5,163 bases of DNA from JAVBPA01 sp031549925 (GCA_031549925.1 JAVBPA010000024.1:1-5163), one strand, 5' to 3'. Shown: positions 1 through 5,163, counted from the stretch's first letter. Notes: generated by a model from the sequence alone, not told the origin. Numbers and translations: made by a program.

Positions 1-15
1 TATTTCCGTTTTAAT

Positions 16-30
16 ATGATATTATATCAT
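16..30. promoter_or_regulatory. 15-bp palindrome upstream of gene 1 (candidate operator)
   Basis: ATGATAT-T-ATATCAT is a perfect 7-bp inverted repeat around a single central T. Its centre lies 20 bases before the TATAAT box at 43-48, so it covers the place where a -35 element would be. This is where a repressor or activator dimer could bind. The sequence is AT-rich, so chance occurrence is possible, and no second copy was seen at the other genes. Confidence 0.35.
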
Positions 31-42
31 TACAATTTTTTT

Positions 43-48
43 TATAAT
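43..48 (+). promoter_or_regulatory. Possible -10 box (TATAAT) for gene 1
   Basis: A perfect TATAAT follows a run of eight T (35-42) and lies 25 bases before the chosen ATG. No convincing -35 hexamer sits 16-18 bases upstream; the palindrome at 16-30 is there instead. A start site about 7 bases downstream would give a very short leader that only just includes the ribosome binding site, which counts against it. Confidence 0.3.
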
Positions 49-55
49 AAAAAAC

Positions 56-61
56 GAGGTG
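56..61 (+). promoter_or_regulatory. Ribosome binding site of gene 1 (GAGGTG), decides the start
   Basis: GAGGTG lies six bases before the ATG at 68-70. An in-frame GTG at 59-61 is inside this Shine-Dalgarno sequence and has no binding site of its own, so the ATG at 68 is the better start than the longest open frame beginning at 59. Confidence 0.75.
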
Positions 62-67
62 AAAATA

Positions 68-529
68 ATGGCTGAACAAATTACAATCGAAAAAAAAATA
101 AACAGTGTTTTAAAAGGCAATACAAAGCAAAACGCATTGGATTTCATTTCCTTTTTAAAAGAAAACGATATTTCTTTGGATTCCAACAATGACGGAGAAG
201 GATGGGCTGTAGGAGGAATTGTCGGGAACAGTATCGGATTTATGTTGATTAACGGAGCGGAACAAATGCCCGGACCCTGGACTATGTGGTTTAATTCCTG
301 CGATTTTCAAAACGAACCTGATGACGATGATTTAAAACAAACCATATGGGAACACGCAAGTAAATGCGGACAATGCCATCCGGGATGGAAAGATTGCGGA
401 GGCGGTGAAAAAACAATTTTCGGTAAAGAATTTGAGCGTCTCTGCCATTCTCCTTTGATGTTTACAAATCCCGATGAAAAAACACTTGAAAATGTTAAGA
501 AACTCGTTTTAATTTTTAATAACAATTAA
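68..529 (+). CDS. Cysteine-rich hypothetical protein with CxxC-x6-C cluster
   Basis: This is a 153-residue soluble protein with no signal peptide or membrane segment. The N-terminal 40 residues look helical (KKINSVLKG, ALDFISFLKEN). The middle has a Gly/Trp-rich stretch (GEGWAVGG near 43-50, GPWTMWF near 69-75) and an acidic patch (EPDDDDLK near 83-90). The C-terminal third has Cys100-x2-Cys103-x6-Cys110, then a GGGEKTIFGKEF block and Cys126, followed by NPDEKTLENVKKL, which is probably the last helix. Together with Cys78 this gives five cysteines, which could bind zinc or act in thiol chemistry. The C-terminal block resembles, from memory, small uncharacterised proteins of anaerobic Firmicutes and similar bacteria; I cannot give a family name. 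The next gene follows after 75 bases without a visible terminator, so the two may be co-transcribed. Gene reality is well supported by length, codon structure and the GAGGTG binding site; function is unknown. Confidence 0.85.
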   Translation: MAEQITIEKKINSVLKGNTKQNALDFISFLKENDISLDSNNDGEGWAVGGIVGNSIGFMLINGAEQMPGPWTMWFNSCDFQNEPDDDDLKQTIWEHASKCGQCHPGWKDCGGGEKTIFGKEFERLCHSPLMFTNPDEKTLENVKKLVLIFNNN

Positions 530-604
530 TTTTATATAACGATTATCTCTGATAAATAAAAATACAATAAATGTTTATTAAAAATAAAAGAAAAGAGAAA
601 AATT

Positions 605-1168
605 TTGAATACTTTAATTCACCCGATTGAAAAATTAATAAAAACGATATCATTCAAAGGTGTAGAGTTCGAAATAGTGGAACGTCCCGATGTCATTTGG
701 GTAGGCTGTGTTGACTATTCTAACAATAATACAGATGAATCGGATATAACGTCAACATTGAAAAGATATCGTGAAGAATTAATTAATATAACGAAAAACG
801 ATCTTATAAATCCCGGTTGGAGCGCGGCGATCTCAATTAATTATACATGCAGCGATAAACCTTGCGGAATCATGTTTGCTATGGAAACTTATTCCGATAA
901 ACAAGACAAGCGTTATGATCTTTTTACACAACCCGGAGGTTTATGGCTTCGTATATTAAACGATAATAAAGCAGCCGCTTTGCTCGGTAAGAAAAATGTT
1001 CAGCCATTTGAATATTTCGCCGAAGCGAGAATATTACAAAATGCCGCAAAAGAAAACGGTTATATACAAAATCCAAATGTTCATGTACAAGTAGAATACC
1101 ATTGCCATGATGAATATAATAATCCTCCTCATTCGAATTATGCGTATATACCGATAATAAGCGTTTGA
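605..1168 (+). CDS. Stand-alone GyrI-like / AraC effector-binding-type protein
   Basis: This 187-residue soluble protein resembles the GyrI-like small-molecule binding domain (AraC effector-binding, SOUL/Rob type). Residues 19-38 (GVEFEIVERPDVIWVGCVDY) fit the typical first strand and turn. Residues 104-117 (YDLFTQPGGLWLRI) fit the central 'GG-x-aromatic' strand. The C-terminus NPPHSNYAYIPI fits the usual 'PPE...IYIPV' ending. In this family the domain binds hydrophobic cations or other effectors, often fused to an AraC or MerR DNA-binding domain; some stand-alone members hydrolyse cyclopropanoid genotoxins or inhibit gyrase. No DNA-binding domain is present here. Cysteines are at 35, 82, 87 and 167. 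The start is TTG at 605: it has a weak AAGAGAA at 593-599 and no in-frame ATG occurs between the upstream stop (557-559) and residue 90. Family assignment is moderately sure; ligand unknown. Confidence 0.8.
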   Translation: MNTLIHPIEKLIKTISFKGVEFEIVERPDVIWVGCVDYSNNNTDESDITSTLKRYREELINITKNDLINPGWSAAISINYTCSDKPCGIMFAMETYSDKQDKRYDLFTQPGGLWLRILNDNKAAALLGKKNVQPFEYFAEARILQNAAKENGYIQNPNVHVQVEYHCHDEYNNPPHSNYAYIPIISV

Positions 1169-1373
1169 TAATAACGCAGGCAAAATATTAAATACAAATT
1201 ACTAATAAAAAATTATTTGAAATCAAACAAAAACAATTCTCCTTTTTTGGGAACATAAAAAACTTTAGATAATTCTATTGTACGAAAACATTAGAGAAAA
1301 ATATCTTTTTTTCTTTGCAAAATAATTTTAAAAATTTCACACCAAATAAAAAATCACAGAATAAGCGGTTTTG

Positions 1374-1379
1374 TATAAT
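1374..1379 (+). promoter_or_regulatory. Candidate -10 box (TATAAT) for gene 3
   Basis: TATAAT lies 33 bases before the ATG at 1407, within the 14-base sequence TTTTGTATAATTTA (1369-1382) that recurs exactly before gene 4. Transcription starting near 1386 would leave a short leader containing the GGGAGGA site. No consensus -35 element is visible. The whole gap 1169-1406 is otherwise AT-rich with no gene. Confidence 0.45.
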
Positions 1380-1391
1380 TTATATTTTTTC

Positions 1392-1398
1392 GGGAGGA
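1392..1398 (+). promoter_or_regulatory. Strong ribosome binding site of gene 3 (GGGAGGA), decides the start
   Basis: GGGAGGA ends eight bases before the ATG at 1407-1409. The open frame reaches back to a TTG at 1371, but that codon overlaps the probable -10 box and has no binding site, so the ATG is chosen. Confidence 0.8.
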
Positions 1399-1406
1399 AA
1401 TCACCA

Positions 1407-1739
1407 ATGAAAAAATGGGTGGTAGAAGATTGGGAATTTGAGTTAACTGTTTCAGAGGGGAAAGCCGGACATTGCAGACTTGGTTTTGAAAAAGGAGATA
1501 AATTCGTTTTTCAATACGAATGTCCTGCCGGTATTTGTCCTAAAACTATGACACAAATATATACATGGTGCGAAGTCATTCGATGCGGCGGTGATTTTAC
1601 ATATAGGGGTAACAAAGAAAAATATGAAATGTACATGCCATGTGCTGACCAATGTATTCAGTTTCATCTTAAAGCTTATAAAATAAACCGCGATGAAAAC
1701 GGAATACCCAAAGGTAACAACCCACGACCGGAAGATTAA
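1407..1739 (+). CDS. TIGR04076-like small cysteine-rich protein
   Basis: This 110-residue soluble protein matches the pattern of the TIGR04076 family of about 100 residues: a first strand (EFELTVSEG, 10-18), Cys23, 'GFEKGDKFVF' (26-35, the family's G-D-x-F turn), 'CPAGICPKTMTQIY' (39-52, the family's 'p-x-glC' helix start), a 'GGDF' turn (61-64) and a late 'MPCADQCIQFHLKAY' (77-91), like the family's 'CPD...v-F-i' end. It carries seven cysteines (23, 39, 44, 55, 60, 79, 83) in 110 residues, more than I would expect for the family. The biochemical role of the family is not established; metal binding or disulfide/thiol chemistry is inference. The last 17 residues are polar and probably disordered. 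It is preceded by 238 non-coding bases and followed after 71 bases by gene 4, each with its own TATAAT box, so it may be transcribed alone. Confidence 0.85.
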   Translation: MKKWVVEDWEFELTVSEGKAGHCRLGFEKGDKFVFQYECPAGICPKTMTQIYTWCEVIRCGGDFTYRGNKEKYEMYMPCADQCIQFHLKAYKINRDENGIPKGNNPRPED

Positions 1740-1772
1740 AAAGAACAACCCGCAAATAATAATCATTTTTTG

Positions 1773-1778
1773 TATAAT
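1773..1778 (+). promoter_or_regulatory. Candidate -10 box (TATAAT) for gene 4
   Basis: TATAAT lies 38 bases before the ATG at 1811, within TTTTGTATAATTTA (1768-1781), identical to the sequence before gene 3. The expected -35 position (about 1750-1755, CCGCAA) is not consensus. A start near 1785 would include the AAGGAA ribosome binding site at 1798-1803, seven bases before the ATG. Confidence 0.45.
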
Positions 1779-1810
1779 TTAATTAATTCATTTATATAAG
1801 GAATAAAGAT

Positions 1811-2926
1811 ATGAAAAACGAGCTTGCGTTTACAATTCCATTCAGCGGATTCTGCGGAACTACTTTTATTAATTGTTTTTCTTCTGTATACATGTTTCTG
1901 GAAAATATAGCATTAGGTGAACCCGATTATTATTGCAGACAATCTGACGGGAAAACTTGTAACAGTTGCGGAAATTGCGGTAAAGGAGGAAGTACGCCAA
2001 TCAGAATACAGGAAAAATATTTCTTTCTTTTTGACACTGTTTGCGGCCGCAGTTCTCTTCGCTGCCGTTTCAACGGAGAACCTACCGAAATGGAAAAAAT
2101 GATAGGAGAATTGAATTTTTATGAAGGCGGTACAAAAAATAATATAGATTTTCTATTTGGTTTCGCGGGTTATGAATACCGTCAGTTGAATGATCCTTCA
2201 ATATTTAAAAATGAAATTATTAAATCAATAGAAGCAGGTATTCCTGTCATTGTCAAAGTAAAAACAGGTAATAACCGTTTCCGGGTTATTACCGGATATG
2301 ACGATAATTTATTGATTTGTCCCGATTTTACTAACGCACAGCAAAAACCTCTTAATGCGCTTTCTTATGATGAACTCGATACAATTTATATAATCGGAAA
2401 AAAGACCGAGCCGCGTTATTTGATTTTAGACGGATTAGAACGTATAAAAAAAGTTATGGAATATAATTTAAATGAAAAACTTTGGGATGGATATATAGAA
2501 AAAATGGGTTTGTATACCGCCGATAGTCTAAATAACGCAAGTATAGAAGAAAAAAAGGCGCGTATGAAACGTGTTGCAAATACAATGTGGCATACATTTA
2601 ATTGCCATAACTTCGCAGAAGTGTTCCGTCAATACCGGGGAGAAAATGACGCTGATGTTTATGATAAAATCGGTGATATGAAAAAATTGCGAAATCCTGT
2701 ATTTAAAGAATTATGGAATAAAATAAGCGGTCCTTGCTGCGGTTATACACATGATCTCGCTTGGGCGCTTATTGGATTGGAAGAATGCGCTGATTGGTCA
2801 AAACATGCGGCTGGATATTTCGGCGAAATGGTAGAACTAACACTTTCACAAATAAAAAACAACGATATTGAAATTCTTGAAACGGTTAACCGTGTAATTG
2901 AAATTTTAAAACAAGACAATAATTAA
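1811..2926 (+). CDS. C39/BtrH-like papain-fold protein with Cys/His-rich C-terminus, probable pseudo-enzyme
   Basis: This is a 371-residue soluble protein. The N-terminal half resembles the C39-peptidase/BtrH-N papain fold: 'GFCGTTF' puts Cys15 where the nucleophile of 'QCGP' motifs sits. 'AGIPVIVKVKTGNNRFRVITGYDDNL' (142-167) is the strand-turn that normally reads G-H-x-V-V-x-G-Y. 'CPDF' (170-173) carries the usual Asp and is followed by 'LSYDEL' (184-189). The expected His aligns with Arg156, so peptidase activity is doubtful and a ligand-binding or acyl-handling role is possible. An inserted Cys42-x7-Cys50-x2-Cys53-x2-Cys56 segment could bind metal. The C-terminal region (about 205-371) is mostly helical with conserved-looking 'MWHTFNCHNF' (259-268), 'GPCCGYTHDLAWAL' (307-320) and 'EECADWSKHAAGYFGEM' (324-340). 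In total there are 13 cysteines. The start ATG has AAGGAA seven bases upstream. It is the last gene before the terminator at 3062. Fold assignment is moderate; function unknown. Confidence 0.85.
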   Translation: MKNELAFTIPFSGFCGTTFINCFSSVYMFLENIALGEPDYYCRQSDGKTCNSCGNCGKGGSTPIRIQEKYFFLFDTVCGRSSLRCRFNGEPTEMEKMIGELNFYEGGTKNNIDFLFGFAGYEYRQLNDPSIFKNEIIKSIEAGIPVIVKVKTGNNRFRVITGYDDNLLICPDFTNAQQKPLNALSYDELDTIYIIGKKTEPRYLILDGLERIKKVMEYNLNEKLWDGYIEKMGLYTADSLNNASIEEKKARMKRVANTMWHTFNCHNFAEVFRQYRGENDADVYDKIGDMKKLRNPVFKELWNKISGPCCGYTHDLAWALIGLEECADWSKHAAGYFGEMVELTLSQIKNNDIEILETVNRVIEILKQDNN

Positions 2927-3061
2927 AGCTTTTATAAAATTTTCTTTCTTTAGAATAACAAAAATTATTTTGATTAATTTTAAATAAATTTTACCATATT
3001 AATTTAACAAATTTTTTGTTTTAATAAATACCGATTAAATGCAAAAGCCATATTTTTAAAT

Positions 3062-3102
3062 AAAACTCTGTTTTTTTATATCAACAGAGTTTTTTATTTT
3101 TT
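3062..3102 (+). terminator. Rho-independent terminator after gene 4
   Basis: AAAACTCTGTT (3062-3072) and AACAGAGTTTT (3083-3093) form a perfect 11-bp stem with a 10-base loop, followed by a T tract (T to 3095, then A and six T). It lies 136 bases past the stop of gene 4 and ends the four-gene left cluster. The A run on the left arm means it could also work weakly on the - strand, but no - strand gene approaches it. Confidence 0.85.
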
Positions 3103-3144
3103 CAAAATATTTTGTTAATAGTTTGGTGACTTTTGATTTCGAAT

Positions 3145-3187
3145 TTTGTTATAAATTTAATAAAATTTAACATTTGTTATAAGTTTA
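3145..3187 (+). repeat. Direct repeat TTTGTTATAA(A/G)TTTA upstream of the response regulator
   Basis: Two 15-base copies (3145-3159 and 3173-3187) match at 14 of 15 positions, with starts 28 bases apart. A looser copy (11 of 15) begins at 3111. OmpR-type regulators bind direct repeats, so these might be autoregulatory sites, but the usual half-site spacing is about 10-11 bases and the region is low-complexity AT, so the call is weak. Confidence 0.3.
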
Positions 3188-3366
3188 GAAATAATAATGA
3201 TTATAATTTTTACTATAATATGATAAAATAAAACATATTTTTTAATATTTATTATCAAATTATATTAATTGTATTAAATTTTGTGATTAAATTGTTTTTA
3301 TATATGAAAAACACACTAAAATTATTTAATTATTAAAATTTATAGTTTTGATATTGGAGAATATTT

Positions 3367-4056
3367 GTGAATAAAAAACAAATTCTTTTAGTAGAAGATG
3401 ATGAAGATATCCTTAAAATTAACAATATACATTTGACCAAACAAGGTTATGACTGTCTTTTAGCTCCATCCTTGGAAAAAGCGTTTGAAATTATATTACA
3501 AAAAAATCCTGATTTAATTGTATTGGACATAAATTTACCTGATGGTTCGGGAATTATGTTTTGTAAAAAAATACGCGATTTAACGAAAGCTCCCATAATA
3601 TTTCTTTCTTGTTACGGAACAGAAGAAGATAAAGTAAAAGGACTTATGGCAGGCGGTGACGATTACATAACGAAACCCTACGGGCTTTCCGAACTTGCGG
3701 CTAGAATCCATACTCAACTCCGGCGAATTAATTTAAATGATAAAAAAATTTTTGATTATCCTCCAATAAAAATTGACACTAATTCTCAAATTGCTTATTT
3801 GGATGGAGAAGATGTTTTTTTAACTCCAAAAGAATTTCAAATATTTTTGATATTAGTAAACAATATCGGAAAAACAATAAATACAGAGGATTTATATAAA
3901 AAAGTTTGGGGTTATAGTCCGGAAGAAGGATTAAACACAATTAAAGTGCATATTTCTTCGATCAGGAAAAAATTAAAATTAGAATATGATAATATCGCAC
4001 AAATTAAAACAATCAGAAATGTGGGGTATTGTTTTGAATATGAAAAAAATATCTAA
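3367..4056 (+). CDS. OmpR/PhoB-family two-component response regulator
   Basis: This 229-residue cytoplasmic transcription factor is phosphorylated by a partner histidine kinase and then binds promoter DNA. The receiver domain (about 3-118) has the acidic pocket Glu10-Asp11-Asp12, the phospho-acceptor Asp54 in 'IVLDINLPDGSG', Ser81 at the switch Thr/Ser position ('IIFLSCYG') and Lys103 in 'DDYITKPYGLSELAARI'. The C-terminal winged helix (about 130-225) shows 'LTPKEFQIFLILVNNIGKTINTE' entering the helix-turn-helix, recognition helix 'NTIKVHISSIRKKL' (190-203) and the wing 'IKTIRNVGYCFE'. All key residues are intact and the length is normal. The GTG start has GGAG at 3356-3359 with a seven-base spacer. 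The sensor gene overlaps its 3' end, so the pair is probably translationally coupled. Its target genes are unknown; the VanR-like 'KGLMAGGDDYITKPY' wording does not by itself indicate a stimulus. Confidence 0.97.
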   Translation: MNKKQILLVEDDEDILKINNIHLTKQGYDCLLAPSLEKAFEIILQKNPDLIVLDINLPDGSGIMFCKKIRDLTKAPIIFLSCYGTEEDKVKGLMAGGDDYITKPYGLSELAARIHTQLRRINLNDKKIFDYPPIKIDTNSQIAYLDGEDVFLTPKEFQIFLILVNNIGKTINTEDLYKKVWGYSPEEGLNTIKVHISSIRKKLKLEYDNIAQIKTIRNVGYCFEYEKNI

Positions 4057-5163
4057 TTTAATTATTATACTTGTTCTTTTTACGGCTTATTTTATTTGTT
4101 TTTCATTGAACCGGCCTCAAATATTAAAATATCCGGATTTTAATAAAGGAGAATTTTTTATTTCCGATAAAAATTTTTATAATAATGTATTGTATTTAAC
4201 CGGAGATTGGGAATTTTATTATTTGGAATTATTGGACAGCGATGGTTTTAATAATAAAAATCCAAAAAAATATTACACATTACCCGATTATTGGCAAAGC
4301 GATTGGAATTCCGATCTTATTGGGATTAATGGATTTGGTTCTTACCGATTAAAAATAACTTTTGAAACAAAAAAGGATTTAGTTTCGATTAATATCCCTT
4401 GGGTGCATGGTGCATATGAATTGTATTCAAATGGAAAAAGTGTATTAAAGTGCGGTACAGTCGGCACAAATCCTCAAGATGAAATTGCTGATGTGCGTTC
4501 AAAATCTACTGTTATTCCATTAAATGACGACAAAATGGAATTGATTATACATATATCCGGTTATTTAGGAGGCAAATCCGGTCTTTCACTTCCCATTTCT
4601 ATTGGTACTTATTCGTCTGTAAATAATGAAATTATAAAAAACAATATAAAGGAAACAGCTTTTATATCTTGTTTGTTTATGATGGGATTTTTTCACTTCG
4701 TTTTATTTATTTATAATAAAAAAGATAAATCGCTGTTGTTTTTTTCTTTATTTTGTTTAACTGCCATGTTATCAAGAGGAACTGTCTCAAAAGGTCTTTT
4801 ATACAATATTTTACCAAGTAACAACGGTTTTTTGGCATATGATATGTACATTTTATCAAAATGCTGGCTTGTAACATTTTTTGGAATATTTATATATTAT
4901 CTTTTAGGTAAAAAAAATGGAACGGGTAAAATAAATATATTATTAATGTCCTCTCTTAGTATAATAAATACAGTTTGTCAGATTGTTTGGAAATATAATT
5001 TTTCTGTTTTTTTATACATTCTCAGTTATATTTGTTTTGCTTTATGTATTATTTATTTAACACGCGTTATTTACATGTTGAACAAACAAAAAAATAAATA
5101 TAGATTTCTTTATACTATAGGTGTTTTATTTTTATTTTTTGCATATGGTTCGGATATTTTAGC
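4040..5163 (+). CDS. 7TMR-DISM membrane sensor, probable histidine kinase partner (partial, runs off the right end)
   Basis: The first 374 codons are in the window. Residues 1-22 form a hydrophobic anchor or signal sequence (KKISNLIIILVLFTAYFICF). Residues about 38-192 form an extracytoplasmic beta-rich domain of the 7TMR-DISM N-terminal, galactose-binding-like type: 'YLTGDWEFYYLELL' (52-65), 'LPDYWQSDW' (81-89), 'GFGSYRLKITF' (98-108), 'IPWVHGAYELYSNGK' (119-133) and 'LIIHISGYLGGKSGL' (168-182). Hydrophobic segments follow at about 205-225, 231-248, 268-289, 298-316, 321-343 and 354-374, matching the start of a seven-helix 7TMR-DISM region. The output domain is beyond the window; a histidine kinase is inferred from the adjacent regulator. 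ATG at 4040 overlaps the regulator by 17 bases in another frame. An in-frame TTG at 4034 has GTGGGG (4021-4026) at a better seven-base spacing and may be the true start. Confidence 0.9.
   Translation, partial: MKKISNLIIILVLFTAYFICFSLNRPQILKYPDFNKGEFFISDKNFYNNVLYLTGDWEFYYLELLDSDGFNNKNPKKYYTLPDYWQSDWNSDLIGINGFGSYRLKITFETKKDLVSINIPWVHGAYELYSNGKSVLKCGTVGTNPQDEIADVRSKSTVIPLNDDKMELIIHISGYLGGKSGLSLPISIGTYSSVNNEIIKNNIKETAFISCLFMMGFFHFVLFIYNKKDKSLLFFSLFCLTAMLSRGTVSKGLLYNILPSNNGFLAYDMYILSKCWLVTFFGIFIYYLLGKKNGTGKINILLMSSLSIINTVCQIVWKYNFSVFLYILSYICFALCIIYLTRVIYMLNKQKNKYRFLYTIGVLFLFFAYGSDIL

Larger units (their letters stand above)
2927..3366. other. AT-rich 440-base intergenic region without a gene
   Basis: No open frame with a credible ribosome binding site is present on either strand. 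The first part (2927-3061) is AT-rich trailer of gene 4 and includes a weak AT hairpin AACAAA-TTT-TTTGTT (3006-3020). A strong terminator follows at 3062-3102. The remainder up to the regulator start is extremely AT-rich leader holding direct repeats (3145-3159, 3173-3187) and TATAAT strings at 3202-3207 and 3214-3219, none with a matching -35 element. The regulator's promoter is probably in this stretch but cannot be placed with confidence. Confidence 0.7.

Noticed and set aside
59..67. GTG start for gene 1, three codons upstream of the chosen ATG
   Set aside because: The GTG is part of the GAGGTG Shine-Dalgarno sequence and has no binding site of its own.
307..525. Minus-strand open frame of 72 codons inside gene 1
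   Set aside because: It is antisense to a well-supported gene, has no ribosome binding site, and its residues mirror the coding strand.
543..555. TTATC-TCT-GATAA inverted repeat between genes 1 and 2
   Set aside because: The arms are only five bases in AT-rich DNA with no relation to the palindrome at 16-30; chance is the simplest explanation.
1161..1177. GCGTT-TGATAAT-AACGC hairpin at the stop of gene 2
   Set aside because: It has only a five-base stem with a seven-base loop and no T tract, so it is not a convincing terminator.
1216..1227. TTTGA-AA-TCAAA inverted repeat in the gap before gene 3
   Set aside because: It is short, not followed by a T tract and not close to the TATAAT box; no role can be supported.
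1371..1406. TTG start extending gene 3 by 12 residues
   Set aside because: It overlaps the TATAAT box and the GGGAGGA ribosome binding site, which clearly serves the ATG at 1407.
1452..1766. Minus-strand open frame of 104 codons over gene 3
   Set aside because: It is antisense to gene 3; its hydrophobic, Phe/Ile-rich translation is what reverse-complemented Lys/Glu-rich AT coding sequence gives.
1917..2102. Second-frame open stretch of 61 codons inside gene 4
   Set aside because: It lies entirely within gene 4, which has a better start and recognisable motifs.
3304..3336. Ten-residue open frame (MKNTLKLFNY) just before the regulator, possible leader peptide
   Set aside because: There is no Shine-Dalgarno sequence, no attenuator hairpin and no run of a single amino acid codon; it is expected by chance in AT-rich DNA.
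1..5163. CRISPR array, tRNA, rRNA, insertion sequence or retroelement
   Set aside because: No regularly spaced repeats, cloverleaf sequence, conserved rRNA stretch, transposase motif or reverse transcriptase motif was seen on either strand.

Overview
The window is AT-rich bacterial DNA with short intergenic spacers, alternative TTG/GTG starts and good Shine-Dalgarno sites. All six genes lie on the + strand. The organism cannot be named from the sequence. A 7TMR-DISM sensor protein paired with an OmpR-type regulator, next to small cysteine-rich proteins of a kind I associate with anaerobes, suggests an anaerobic gut-type bacterium, either a spirochaete (Treponema-like) or a low-GC clostridial relative. 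This is inference.

Left part (about 1-3102): four separate genes encode cysteine-rich soluble proteins. They are (1) a 153-residue protein with a CxxC...C cluster, family unknown to me by name; (2) a 187-residue stand-alone GyrI-like/AraC effector-binding-type protein; (3) a 110-residue TIGR04076-like protein with seven cysteines; (4) a 371-residue protein with an N-terminal C39/BtrH-like papain-fold region, in which the expected catalytic His appears to be Arg, plus a Cys/His-rich C-terminal region. None has a visible signal peptide, membrane segment or DNA-binding domain. Genes 1, 3 and 4 each have a TATAAT box shortly upstream, and genes 3 and 4 share an exact 14-base sequence around it. 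The cluster ends in a strong rho-independent terminator at 3062-3102.

Middle (2927-3366): a 440-base, very AT-rich gap holds that terminator and, upstream of the regulator, a near-exact 15-base direct repeat. No gene is supportable there.

Right part (3367-5163): an OmpR/PhoB-family response regulator with all phosphorylation residues intact is followed, with a 17-base overlap (23 if a TTG start is used), by the first 374 codons of a membrane sensor. The sensor has an N-terminal hydrophobic anchor, an extracytoplasmic 7TMR-DISM-type beta domain and at least six hydrophobic segments before the window ends. The two almost certainly form a translationally coupled two-component system. Whether it controls the four-gene cluster cannot be decided from this window; the terminator separates them as transcription units.
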